Shown: positions 42,843-52,312 of the stretch, piece after piece
Numbering within the stretch: the first letter of the stretch is position 1
Layout: each line of letters opens with the position of its first letter
Origin: Occultella aeris
GTDB lineage: Bacteria; Actinomycetota; Actinomycetes; Actinomycetales; Beutenbergiaceae
Direction of reading: 5' to 3'
NCBI RefSeq assembly: GCF_902703175.1
Contig: NZ_CACRYJ010000004.1
Coordinates: 186,001 to 250,000 of the forward strand
Length of the DNA: 64,000 bases
The notes under the pieces: model-generated
The model's input: only the letters and a program-made list of their open reading frames with translations
What the model was told of the DNA's origin: nothing
Databases searched by the model: none
Program-made: the position numbers and the translations under genes

Positions 42843-43766
42843 ATGGACGCACGAGCCAGGCGCACGGCGGCCAAGCGGAGGGAGTACCTCTGGTGCTACC
42901 TGCTGCTGCTGCCGTTGCTGCTGGCATTCGGAGGGTTCACCCTGTGGCCCATCGTCGCCAGCTGGTGGTATTCGTTCTTCGACTGGGACGGCGTCGGCAA
43001 CCCCACCGAATGGGTGGGCCTGGCCAACTTCGCCGAGGTGCTGACCTCCCCTGACTTCTGGCGTGCGTTCTGGCATTCGTTCCTGTTCTCGTTGGTCGCG
43101 ATCCTCATTGAACTCCCGCTTGCGCTGGCCTTCGCGATCCTGCTGAACAACGGCAGGCTCCGTGGTCGGAACGTGTACCGTCTCGCCCTGTTCGTGCCGG
43201 TCGTCACAACGACGGCGGTGGTCGGCATCGTCTTCGTCGCCCTCCTCGACCCGGTGCGAGGTGCGGTCAACGAGGCCCTGCTGGCCATCGGGCTCGTCGA
43301 CGCACCGATCAACTTCCTCGGGTCGACGACGACGGCGCTGCCCTCCGTGATGGCGATCGACCTCTGGAAGGGGTTCGGGATCTCCCTGATCTATTGGCTG
43401 GCCGCGCTGCAGACGGTCCCGAAGGATCTGATCGAGGCCGCACAGCTCGACGGCGCCCGCAAGGGCGCGATCGTCCGTCACGTCATGGTGCCGGTCATGG
43501 CACCGATCGCGATCGTCATCATGCTGCTGCTGTTCCAGCGCAGCCTCGGCACCTTCGACCTGGTGCAGGCGATGACGGCGGGCGGCCCGGTCTACTCGAC
43601 CGACGTCGTACCGACCTTCATCTACCGCTTCGCGTTCTCACCCGAGATGCAGGCCCCGCGGTACGGGTTCGCATGTGCGGCCGGAGTGGTCTTCGGGCTG
43701 CTCACGCTGGCCCTCACGCTGCTGCAAGCACCCGCGCTGCGCTACCGGAAACGAGTCGCCGCATGA
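42843..43766 (+). CDS. Sugar ABC permease (MalF/UgpA type)
   Basis: 307 residues, six expected membrane helices beginning with LWCYLLLLPLLLAFGGFTLW. The EAA loop EAAQLDGARKGAIVRHVMVP and the family motif VVTTTAVVGIVF are present. It pairs with the next gene (ATGA overlap) to import a sugar supplied by the binding protein just upstream. No ATPase is encoded in the operon. ATG 42843 lies 10 bases after the binding-protein stop. Confidence 0.92.
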   Translation: MDARARRTAAKRREYLWCYLLLLPLLLAFGGFTLWPIVASWWYSFFDWDGVGNPTEWVGLANFAEVLTSPDFWRAFWHSFLFSLVAILIELPLALAFAILLNNGRLRGRNVYRLALFVPVVTTTAVVGIVFVALLDPVRGAVNEALLAIGLVDAPINFLGSTTTALPSVMAIDLWKGFGISLIYWLAALQTVPKDLIEAAQLDGARKGAIVRHVMVPVMAPIAIVIMLLLFQRSLGTFDLVQAMTAGGPVYSTDVVPTFIYRFAFSPEMQAPRYGFACAAGVVFGLLTLALTLLQAPALRYRKRVAA

Positions 43767-44674
43767 GCGCCACGATCACCACGGCCAGCTCGGCGGATCC
43801 GAGCCGCACCGAGGACAGCATGCCGAAGTTGTTCCACGGACGCAGGTCACCTGGGCGCTGGCGACCGCAGCTGTGGCACCTGTTCCTCATCCCGTTCTGT
43901 GCGCTCTGGGTGTATCCGTTCATCTGGATGTTCTCCGCCGCTTTCAAGTCGCAGCGCGAGATGCTGCTCGGTGGACTGGGCCTCATTCCGCAGGAGCCGA
44001 CGCTCGAGAATTTCGCGCGTGCCTGGACGACAGCGAAGTTCGGCGAGTACACGGTCAACACGATCGTCTTCACGGTGCTCGTCGTGGGCATCGTGTTGCT
44101 GGTCACGTCGCTGGCCGGGTACGCGCTCTCCCGCCCCGGGCTCCCGTTGAAGAAGCTGATCATCGGGGTGCTGGTCGCGACCATGTTCATCCCGCACGGG
44201 TACACCATCATCCCGGTGTTCCTGCTCGTGAACGAGTTGGGACTGGGCAACAGCCTGCTTGGTGCCGCGCTGGCGCAGGCGGCGCCGGTCCACGTGGTCC
44301 CGGTGCTGTTGTTCATGGGTTTCTTCGCGGGCATGCCCTCGGAGCTGGAGGATGCGGCGAAGGTCGACGGTGCCGGGTTCTTCCGGACCTTCCTCTCGAT
44401 CATGCTGCCGCTGGCCAAGCCGGTGATCGGGACGGTCGCGCTCATGAACTTCATCAGTGCGTGGAGCGCGTTCTTCGTGCCACTTGTGTTCACCCTCGGG
44501 AATCCGGGTCTGCGCACGCTCGGGGTCGGCATGTACAACTTCTTCGGCCAGGAGTCGACCGACTTCGCCGGTCTCGCCGCTGGCGCGACGATCAGCGTCC
44601 TGCCCACCATCGTCGTCTTCCTCCTGCTCCAGAAGACCTTCATCGAGGGCATCGCCGGTGCCGTCAAGAGCTGA
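43763..44674 (+). CDS. Sugar ABC permease (MalG/UgpE type)
   Basis: 303 residues with a cytoplasmic start, then helices from LWHLFLIPFCALWVYPFIWM and ending near FLLLQKTFIEGIAGAVKS, the usual end of this subunit. The EAA loop reads EDAAKVDGAGFFRTFLSIML. ATG 43763 overlaps the stop of the partner permease. Together they complete the module B importer. The decayed FAD oxidoreductase begins 12 bases after its stop. Confidence 0.92.
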   Translation: MSATITTASSADPSRTEDSMPKLFHGRRSPGRWRPQLWHLFLIPFCALWVYPFIWMFSAAFKSQREMLLGGLGLIPQEPTLENFARAWTTAKFGEYTVNTIVFTVLVVGIVLLVTSLAGYALSRPGLPLKKLIIGVLVATMFIPHGYTIIPVFLLVNELGLGNSLLGAALAQAAPVHVVPVLLFMGFFAGMPSELEDAAKVDGAGFFRTFLSIMLPLAKPVIGTVALMNFISAWSAFFVPLVFTLGNPGLRTLGVGMYNFFGQESTDFAGLAAGATISVLPTIVVFLLLQKTFIEGIAGAVKS

Positions 44675-44686
44675 TCGGACCCACTG

Positions 44687-45634
44687 ATGCACCTGGACGC
44701 GCGCGTCGACATCCTTGTGTCGGCGGTGGGCTCGATGGTTTCACGGCTGCGCTCGCGGCGCTCCGGCGCGGACGCACCGTGGTGATGACCGAGGAGTACG
44801 CCTGGCTCGGCGGGCAACTGATGTCGCGAGCGGTCCCGCCGGACGAACACCCATGGATCGAGATGTTCGGCGCCACCCGCGGCTACCGGCATCTGCGGGA
44901 CCGGATCCGCGGGTACTACCGGGCGAACTATCCCCTCACCGACCCTTTGCGTGACGTGCACACCGGGGCCGAGCACACCGTCGAGGCGAGCTACGTGATC
45001 GACGCGACCAAGACCGGTGACCTGCTGCCGCTCACCGGAACCGAGTACACCGTCCGCGCCGAGCCGCAGTCGCAGACCGGCGAGCCGAGCGCACCCGCTG
45101 TCGCGAACCCCGACATCCAGGCGCTCGGGTATTGCTTCGCCGTCGACCACGTGGACGGCGACCACACGATCGACCGGCCCGAAGCGTACGAGCACTGGCG
45201 CTCGGTGCGTCCCGAATTCTGGGGTGCACCGCTGCTGAGCTTCTCTGCGCCGAACCCACGCACGCTGGAGCCGCTTGCGCGCCTGTTCGACCCGAGCCCG
45301 GTCGACGACGTCCGTGCCGTCGATGCCGACCGGTCCAAGCAGGACGGAGACGTCAACCCGTGGATGTTCCGCCGGATCGTGGCACACGAGACGTTCGCAC
45401 CCGGTTACGTCGCCAGCCGACGTCACACTCGTGAACTGGCCGAGTGTCGACTACTTCGAGGGGCTGGTAATCGACGTCCCGGACGACGTCGCGGGCCATC
45501 TGGCCGCCGGCGGGATCGAGACCGGCCACGAGCCGCAGCAGATCCACGGCGACGAGCCTCTCACGACCGACCTGCAGACCGACCTGAGTCTCGCCGGCGT
45601 CGATCTGGCGTGGCCGCAGAACCGCGCGTACTGA
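44687..45634 (+). pseudogene. Decayed FAD-dependent oxidoreductase (paralogue of 31738-34041)
   Basis: ATG 44687 starts MHLDARVDILV, then a missing base near 44719 breaks the FAD motif. The next frame continues GLDGFTAALAALRRGRTVVM, EEYAWLGGQLMSRAVPPDEH and FRRIVAHETFAPGYVAS. An extra C near 45417 shifts frame again to ADVTLVNWPSVDYFEGLVID. The stop at 45634 truncates the C-terminal FAD segment normally found in the family. Two frameshifts plus loss of the end argue for true decay rather than a single base-calling error. An intact family member in module A may supply the activity. Confidence 0.85.
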
Positions 45635-45671
45635 CACACACGTCCAATCGCAACGAGGCGAGGAGAACGCC

Positions 45672-48600
45672 ATGAGTCCCAGCCCTCCGATCTCTGATGT
45701 CGTCGCGACGCCCGGGGCACCGCGCGGAATGAGTCGCCGCCAGGCGGTCGGTCTGCTGCTGGGCAGCGCCGTATTGCCCGCCGTGATCGGGGCTGCCCCG
45801 GCCTCGGCGTCGGCACGGCCGGTCCGCCGGCGCGTCAGCACGGTCGCCGACGCGTTGCGCCGACTCGAGATGCGGGACCTGCGCTACCGCAGGCTGTTCC
45901 AGATCGCAAACGACCGCTACCGGATGACGTTCAGCCTGGCGCGCTGGCGCGGCGGTGAGACGATTGTGCGTGACCTTGAGCTCCGCCGCGACGGTGCCTG
46001 GGTCGCCGCGACCGATCAGCAGAGCCGGCTGGAGGAGCAGTGGGTGGTCTACCGCCACGGTGGCCCTGGCCACCCGCGGGCGGAACCCGTCTGGCTCGCG
46101 TTCGACGAGGTGCGGTCGAGCGGTGGCAACTCGGTGGAGATGCGCGCGGGGGACCCCGCCCTGTTCGACCTCGTCGTCCAATGGACTCTGGACGGTGATC
46201 ATCCGGAGGCCCAGTTCGTCCTCACCGCGCACACAGCCGGCGACTTCATCGTGGGCTACCAGTCGGGCGAGATATCCGACCTCGATGGCGTGGACGAGGT
46301 CCTCTGCGGGGCGCAGCAGCACGCGAAGGCCGTCCTGGATGATCCGCAGCCACGCGGCGCCTGGGAGTTGTTCGCGCCGATGGCGCTCACCCAGCGGGAG
46401 GTCGACGGCGGACCGCTCACCACCGGTGTGTTCGTGCCGGCCGAGGTTCTTGAGTTCGAGCACGAGCAGGCGCTCGGTGGCGACGACCAGCCCTTCGGGA
46501 TGAGTCTGCGCAACGACTCGCTCGACATCACGCCGACGATCTACGCGCCGCAGCCGGGACTGCGCGCCACTATGGCAGCCGGCGAGAGCCGCGGCTTCAC
46601 GTTCGGTGTCTGTGCCTTCTCGGTCCCGCTCTACGACGCCTTCGCCGCGCTTGCCCGGGACGCCTACGACCTCCGCGCGTACCGCAGCAACGTCTACGGG
46701 TCATCGCTCACGGACACAGTTCACACGATGCTCGACCTCGCCGTCGTGGAGCCGGCCACCGGCGACAGCGAGGACTTCGTGCCCTCGTTCTCGGGCTGGT
46801 GGAGCCGCGCCAAGGGCTTCATGAACGTCGAGATCACCGACGACGTCCGGGTCGCGGTGGGCGGCGTGCTGCAGTCGGCACACCTGCTCACCGCGACCAC
46901 CGACGATGCCCCCCTGTACGCCGGCCGTGCGCGACCCATGGTCGAGTACCAGCTCTCCCGCGGCAGCATCGCGTACTCGCCGCTGAGCAAACCGGGACAG
47001 GTGGCGAATCAGCACCGGCTCGGCTACGTCGCCGGTGACGCGATCATGCTGAATGCGCTCTATGAGCTCAGTGGGCATCGCGCCGGCGGGATCCGACGGC
47101 TCGGCATCGCGAGCATCGCTGCGGACGAGGTCGGCAGGGACCGGCCGCGCTTCGCCGTCGAGCTCGCCGCCTACCAGCTCACTGGGGACGGGTCCCACCT
47201 CACCGCAGCCTTGCGCCTGGCCCGGGACTACATCGAGCACGAGATCGACACCGCATACACGACCGTGCCGGCCGAAGGTGGCTTCGCCATCTCCTACAGC
47301 CGGTCCTGGCTGGACCTCGTCGTGCTGTACGAGGCGACCGGTGAGGCGGACATCCTGGCCGGCGCCTACCGCGAGGCGCAACGCTTCGTCACGCAGACGA
47401 CCGTGCGCCCGGTACCCGTCGGCGGGACGGTCACGGTTGGGCAGCCGCCGGTGCGGACGCAGCAGTACGACTGGCCCTCGGACGGTTTGCCCGCCTACCC
47501 GCGGACCGCGGTCGACGTCGAGACCGTACCGTCCTGGTACGTCTCGACCACGGGCCTGACGTTCGAACAGCTGACCACGTACAAGGTGAGCACCTCGGCC
47601 AGTACGGCGGCGGGCGGCGGATTCGTTTTCAACCCGTGCTGGGCCGGTGCCCTCCTGCGGCTCGGGCACTACGCCGACGACGACCTGATCGTCGACCTCG
47701 CCCACAACATGGTGATCGGCCGGTACACGAACTACCCCGGCTACTACAGCCGTGACTTCCAGGTGATCCAGATGAAGCCGGACTTCCCGCTCCAGGGCCC
47801 GAGCGGCGTCACCGCTATCTACCCCCACCACATGCCGGCCCAGATCGGGATGACGATCGACTACCTGGTCTCCGAACACCTGGTGCGCTCGGACGGGCAG
47901 ATCGACTTCCCGGGCGTGCACGAGGCGGACTACGTGTATTTCCGGTACACGCTGTTCGGTCACGCACCCGGCCGCTTCTACGGCGAGGACGGCGTGTGGC
48001 CGTGGTTCCCACGTGGCATCGTCGAGGTCGACAACCCGGCGGTGAACTGGTTGACCGGGGTCGGGAACGGCTCGCTCTACCTCAGCCTCACGAACACCAG
48101 CGGCGAACCGCAGGTGGTCGTCGTCAGCCTTGCGACCGACCTCCTGGGGCTGCTACCGAACGACACCGTCGACGTAGAGGTGCTGAGCGACCCGTCGGGT
48201 TCGACGGCGTCCCTACCGGCGGGCGGAATCGAGGTCACCGTGCCGCCCCACGGCATCGTCGCGATCGCCGCCCGCGCCATCGACGTCCACGCACCCTGGC
48301 ACGTGCCCGCGGTCGACGGCGACCATGGCGCCACGACCTTCCATGCTCGGCCGGCGGATGCGAACCTCGGGACTGTCCGCGGGGTGCTGCTGCCACGGGC
48401 CGGCGGAGGCTCCGGTTACGACGCGTACGTGATGGTCGACAGTCTCGACCCGGTCACACTCGAACACCGGGTCGATGAGGGCGCGTGGGTGGCGTCGCCG
48501 GAGAAGCCGTATCCCTACGAGTGGACCATCGGTGTTGACGAGGTCAGCGCATCCTTCACCTATCGAGTCGTCGCCGACACCGTCACGACCGACCCGGTGA

Positions 48601-50405
48601 CACTCCGGCTGCCTGCCGCGCAGACCGGAGGGTCCACCATCGGCGTGCTGGTGGACCTCGACGCACCCAGCACCACGGTCGCCGGGGCCGACCTCTCGGT
48701 CCGGGTGATCGTGCGGAACCGGACGTCGGCTGCGCTGGCGGGCGCCGCCGTCGACCTCGGTCTGCCGAGTGGCTGGACGGTGACGCCCGACTCCGTGCCG
48801 ACCGAGCCGATCCCGGCCGCCGGCACGGCGAGCTGGATCTACGACGTCTCCGTGGCGCCCGACGCGACGGCCGGTGCCGCGACGCTCGCGGCCACCGCGG
48901 CCTGGACCGGCGGCTCGGCGCAGTCGGAGCCGTTCCAGCTCACTGTTCGCGACCCCCGGCGCCTCGTCGGCGTGATCGCCGGAACCCAACGCGTGACCGA
49001 GCCCGGGCAACAGTTCACGGTGACCGCGACGGTGAGCAATCCCGGCACCCAGGCGGTCGACATCCCGGTCACGATCTCCGGCCCGGGCGGCTGGGTGATC
49101 GACGTGCCGACCGCACAGGTGAGCGTGCCCGCGGGGGACATCGAACGCCACACGGTGACGGTGACCGCGCCGGCCGAGCTGCCGTGGGGGACAAGCCCCC
49201 GCTTCACCGCGAGCCTGGACGGCATCTGGTCGGCGAACGTCGCCGTCGCGGTCGCCACCGAGCCGCAGGTGGTCCACGTGCAGAGCCCGTGGCCGCTGTA
49301 CCAGGAGACCGGGCAGTGGCGCTTCAGCGGTCTCGCCGGCTGGGGTGGCACCCGTAGCCGCTACAACCTCGACAGTCTCACCGGTGGCACCGCGCGCTGG
49401 GCACCAGACATCCCCGCGGCAGGATCCTACGAGGTGTCGGTCTGGTACCCCGCCCACACGGTCTCGGCCACGCAGGCAGCGTTCGTGGTCAGGCACGGAG
49501 GCGGTGAGGACACCGTGGTGGTGGACCAGACGTCGGGCGGCGGCGAATGGCGATCGCTCGGATACTACGAGTTCGAGGCAGGCCGAACCGGCGACGTCTA
49601 TCTCGAGGTTCAGGACGCGGAAACCCATCGGACAAGCGCGGTCCGGTTCCGCCCCACGACCGACGCGGATCTCCGGGCGAACCTGGTGGTGAGCGCGGCT
49701 GACATCGCGACTCCAGGGGGGAACAGCACGCTGACCGTCAGCGTCTCGGCGGCGCCGGCGGCAGCCATCGCCGGTTGCCTCTCCATAGGCGTGCCCGCCG
49801 GCTGGCTCGCAGAACCGGGCGCCGTCGACGTCGACGTCGCCGCGGGTGACGAGCAGACGATCGAGGTGGAGATCCAGGCGTCGGCGATCGCCGCCGTCGG
49901 GGCACTGCACGAGGTTACCCTCACCCTCGGTGAGCTGACTACGACGGCGATCATCGCCGTCGGCGAGGTCGATCCCGGGAACCGGGTGGTCATCGACACC
50001 GGCAGCGGCGCAGGCAGCTACGGCGAGACCGGCGCGTGGGCGCAGTCCAACCTGCGTGGCTGGGACGGTGGTGTCACTCGGTGGATCGCGCCGGCGACCG
50101 CCGGGACCGCTGCCTGGACGCCGGCGCTCGGTGCGAGCGGACGCTACCGCGTCAGCGTCTGGTTCCCGGGTGAGATCAACAACAGCACCCGCGCCGTCTA
50201 TCAGGTCACCCATGCGGGCGGACAGGCTGAGGTCGAGCTGGACCAGCGTGAAGGCTCGGCCTGGATCGAGCTCGGGATCTGGGACCTCGACGTGGCGACC
50301 GCCACGATCGCACTGACGGGTCTGGACACGGGCAGACTTCGGGCCGACGCGGTCCGTACCGAGCGTTTGGAAACAGCGGAGAATGGGATGGAATGCGACA
50401 CGTGA
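45672..50405 (+). CDS. Very large Tat-exported protein, probable glycan-active enzyme (paralogue 2)
   Basis: 1577 residues. The Tat signal MSRRQAVGLLLGSAVLPAVI is followed by the same main region as the 1335-residue paralogue: WELFAPMALTQREVDGGPLT, FVPSFSGWWSRAKGFMNVEI, MVIGRYTNYPGYYSRDFQVI and HHMPAQIGMTIDYLVSEH. Downstream come several NEW3-like beta domains (AGADLSVRVIVRNRTSAALA; GLPSGWTVTPDSVP) and two golvesin-like domains (YQETGQWRFSGLAGWGG; YGETGAWAQSNLRGWDG), one more than the paralogue. These accessory domains probably hold polymer or the wall. GAGGAGA supports ATG 45672. The stop overlaps the GH20 start by 13 bases. It may attack the same polymer with different linkage preference; the catalytic residues are not identified. 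Confidence 0.82.
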   Translation: MSPSPPISDVVATPGAPRGMSRRQAVGLLLGSAVLPAVIGAAPASASARPVRRRVSTVADALRRLEMRDLRYRRLFQIANDRYRMTFSLARWRGGETIVRDLELRRDGAWVAATDQQSRLEEQWVVYRHGGPGHPRAEPVWLAFDEVRSSGGNSVEMRAGDPALFDLVVQWTLDGDHPEAQFVLTAHTAGDFIVGYQSGEISDLDGVDEVLCGAQQHAKAVLDDPQPRGAWELFAPMALTQREVDGGPLTTGVFVPAEVLEFEHEQALGGDDQPFGMSLRNDSLDITPTIYAPQPGLRATMAAGESRGFTFGVCAFSVPLYDAFAALARDAYDLRAYRSNVYGSSLTDTVHTMLDLAVVEPATGDSEDFVPSFSGWWSRAKGFMNVEITDDVRVAVGGVLQSAHLLTATTDDAPLYAGRARPMVEYQLSRGSIAYSPLSKPGQVANQHRLGYVAGDAIMLNALYELSGHRAGGIRRLGIASIAADEVGRDRPRFAVELAAYQLTGDGSHLTAALRLARDYIEHEIDTAYTTVPAEGGFAISYSRSWLDLVVLYEATGEADILAGAYREAQRFVTQTTVRPVPVGGTVTVGQPPVRTQQYDWPSDGLPAYPRTAVDVETVPSWYVSTTGLTFEQLTTYKVSTSASTAAGGGFVFNPCWAGALLRLGHYADDDLIVDLAHNMVIGRYTNYPGYYSRDFQVIQMKPDFPLQGPSGVTAIYPHHMPAQIGMTIDYLVSEHLVRSDGQIDFPGVHEADYVYFRYTLFGHAPGRFYGEDGVWPWFPRGIVEVDNPAVNWLTGVGNGSLYLSLTNTSGEPQVVVVSLATDLLGLLPNDTVDVEVLSDPSGSTASLPAGGIEVTVPPHGIVAIAARAIDVHAPWHVPAVDGDHGATTFHARPADANLGTVRGVLLPRAGGGSGYDAYVMVDSLDPVTLEHRVDEGAWVASPEKPYPYEWTIGVDEVSASFTYRVVADTVTTDPVTLRLPAAQTGGSTIGVLVDLDAPSTTVAGADLSVRVIVRNRTSAALAGAAVDLGLPSGWTVTPDSVPTEPIPAAGTASWIYDVSVAPDATAGAATLAATAAWTGGSAQSEPFQLTVRDPRRLVGVIAGTQRVTEPGQQFTVTATVSNPGTQAVDIPVTISGPGGWVIDVPTAQVSVPAGDIERHTVTVTAPAELPWGTSPRFTASLDGIWSANVAVAVATEPQVVHVQSPWPLYQETGQWRFSGLAGWGGTRSRYNLDSLTGGTARWAPDIPAAGSYEVSVWYPAHTVSATQAAFVVRHGGGEDTVVVDQTSGGGEWRSLGYYEFEAGRTGDVYLEVQDAETHRTSAVRFRPTTDADLRANLVVSAADIATPGGNSTLTVSVSAAPAAAIAGCLSIGVPAGWLAEPGAVDVDVAAGDEQTIEVEIQASAIAAVGALHEVTLTLGELTTTAIIAVGEVDPGNRVVIDTGSGAGSYGETGAWAQSNLRGWDGGVTRWIAPATAGTAAWTPALGASGRYRVSVWFPGEINNSTRAVYQVTHAGGQAEVELDQREGSAWIELGIWDLDVATATIALTGLDTGRLRADAVRTERLETAENGMECDT

Positions 50406-52222
50406 ATCATGACCACGACCGGGTGCGAGCCTCGGTGCGACGGGCCCTGGAGCTCGTGAGTTCCCCGGAACAGGTGCGGCGCTGGGAGCGCGCGGAACTG
50501 TCCGGACAGACCGAGGCGGGGTTCGCCGTCGACCACGACGCGGACGTGACCCGGGTGAGTTACCACGCACTGGCGGACGCGATGCGGGCCGCGCTCGCGC
50601 TCCGCGAGCAGCCTGCCACGATCCGCGCTCGGCGGGAACTGCGGCGACTGAGCGTGATGATCGACATGTCCCGCAACGCCGTCATGAGGGTTGAGACCGT
50701 CGAGCGGTACCTGGCCTGCGCCGCGCTCATGGGCTACTCGACGCTCTACCTCTACCTTGAGGACACCTACGAGGTGCCCGGTCAGCCATACATCGGTCAC
50801 GGGCGTGGTCGCTACAGCCAGGATGAGCTCCGGCGGATCGATGACATCGCGCACGGCCTCGGCGTCGAGGTGGTGCCGGTGATCCAGACTCTCGGGCACC
50901 TGCGGCAAATCCTGAAATGGCCGCCGTTCCACGGGATCCGCGTCGCACCGGAGGTGATCCGGATCGGGGACGAGAGTGGCTTGGAACTGATCCGGGCGAT
51001 GATCTCCGCCGCGACGGCTCCGTTCCGATCGGCGCAGGTGCACCTCGGCCTGGATGAGGCATACGGGTTCGCCGACGACGCCCCCGACCCGTCCGACCGG
51101 ATGGGCCACTTCCTGCGGCATGTCGAGGACGTCACCGCAATCTGCCGCGAGCTCGGGGTCGAGCCGATGATGTGGAGCGACATGCTCTTCGACGTCGAGC
51201 ACGGCGCGAAGGACTACTACCGCATCGACCGCACCATTGCGACGCCGACGCTGGATGCCCTTCCGGACGGACTCACGCTGGTGTACTGGGACTACTTCCA
51301 CCACACGGACTCCTACTACGAGCAGAAGTTGCGCCAGCACGGACCGCTGCCCACGGTCATGGCCGGTGGGTGCGCGAGTTGGGGTCGACTGTGGACGCGG
51401 TTGCCGGAGTCGATCACGGCTTGCACCGCTGCCGTCGGCGGGGCCATCGCCGCCGGCGTCGACGAGGCGATGATCACGATGTGGGGCAACGACGGCAACG
51501 AGTGTGACTACTTCTCGTGCCTGCCGGCGCTCGCCCACGCGGGGGACCGTGCGTACGGGCTGACGGCCGAGCAGACGGACGCGGGTCTCGGGTCCCTCGG
51601 GGTGAGCCAGGAACTGTGGGTGGCGGCGTCGGCGATCGACGATCCTTTCGACGACACCGATCGCTCGGGGGCCATCGAGCCGCCGAACCCCAGCAAGTGG
51701 CTGCTGTGGCTGGACCCGCTGATCTCGTTCGGGGAGATCGGCCTTTCGGTTGACGTCGCAGATCGGATGCGTGCACTGGGGGAGCAGTTGATCGTCACGG
51801 AGACCGTGGACGGCCCGGACCGACGGCTCGGTGTGATCGCCCACCTGTGTCACGCACTCGCGCTCAAGGCGGAACTTCACCGTGCGCTTCGTCCCGCCTA
51901 CCTGGCCGGCGACCGGCTCGAGGCGAAACGCCTGGCGACGGATCTCGTGCCGGACGTCGAGACTGCCGTCTCGCGCCTGGCGCAGGCGCACCGCGACCGG
52001 TGGTTCGCGGACAACAAGGCCTTCGGCTGGGAGGTCCTCGAGCGCCGATACGCCGGGCTGCTCTCGCGCCTTGCCAGCACCCGGCATGCCCTGACGGAGT
52101 GGAGTGAGGGACGCTTGGACGAGATCGAGACCCTCGAGGTCGAACCGCTGCGCGTCGCGCCCGACACCGTCAGCGCGACGGTGCCGTGGACGGTGTTCGC
52201 CACCCCGGCCGGGATGGCGTGA
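50393..52222 (+). CDS. GH20 beta-N-acetylhexosaminidase, GcnA-like (paralogue 2)
   Basis: 609 residues, cytoplasmic. It aligns through the barrel with the GH20 at 36868-38754: SVMIDMSRNAVMRVETVERY, LYLEDTYEVPGQPYIGHGRG, VVPVIQTLGHLRQILKWPPF. Catalytic Asp221-Glu222 is in VHLGLDEAYGFA. A helical C-terminal domain ends with DNKAFGWEVLERRYAGLLSR. It is the last gene of module B and overlaps the Tat protein gene by 13 bases; GTG 50402 is an alternative start. It should trim N-acetylhexosamine from imported fragments. Differences from paralogue 1 around the active-site loop (SGAHRS versus DDAPDP) suggest another substrate. Confidence 0.88.
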   Translation: MRHVNHDHDRVRASVRRALELVSSPEQVRRWERAELSGQTEAGFAVDHDADVTRVSYHALADAMRAALALREQPATIRARRELRRLSVMIDMSRNAVMRVETVERYLACAALMGYSTLYLYLEDTYEVPGQPYIGHGRGRYSQDELRRIDDIAHGLGVEVVPVIQTLGHLRQILKWPPFHGIRVAPEVIRIGDESGLELIRAMISAATAPFRSAQVHLGLDEAYGFADDAPDPSDRMGHFLRHVEDVTAICRELGVEPMMWSDMLFDVEHGAKDYYRIDRTIATPTLDALPDGLTLVYWDYFHHTDSYYEQKLRQHGPLPTVMAGGCASWGRLWTRLPESITACTAAVGGAIAAGVDEAMITMWGNDGNECDYFSCLPALAHAGDRAYGLTAEQTDAGLGSLGVSQELWVAASAIDDPFDDTDRSGAIEPPNPSKWLLWLDPLISFGEIGLSVDVADRMRALGEQLIVTETVDGPDRRLGVIAHLCHALALKAELHRALRPAYLAGDRLEAKRLATDLVPDVETAVSRLAQAHRDRWFADNKAFGWEVLERRYAGLLSRLASTRHALTEWSEGRLDEIETLEVEPLRVAPDTVSATVPWTVFATPAGMA

Positions 52223-52273
52223 CCCGCTCCGGCGCGGCTCGATGAATCGGGGCCGTGGACAACCTCACCGCAG

Positions 52274-52297
52274 TGTAATCATGTAATCCTGTAATCA
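52274..52297. promoter_or_regulatory. Triple 8-bp direct repeat operator
   Basis: TGTAATCA-TGTAATCC-TGTAATCA are three back-to-back 8-bp repeats ending 15 bases before the start codon. Eight-base spacing places sites on different helix faces in steps, as ribbon-helix-helix repressors often bind. The downstream gene has a C-terminal segment of that type, so autorepression is likely. Confidence 0.6.
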
Positions 52298-52312
52298 GCA
52301 GCTGGAGACATG

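Noticed and set aside
48213-50570. 785-residue frame antisense to the giant Tat protein
   Set aside because: Low-complexity Arg/Gly/Asp composition; the plus strand shows well-conserved domains shared with its paralogue.
12000-52300. Integrated phage or transposon carrying the sugar clusters
   Set aside because: No integrase, transposase, terminal inverted repeats, tRNA or att-like duplication was found; only broken genes near the edges of cluster 1 hint at past rearrangement.
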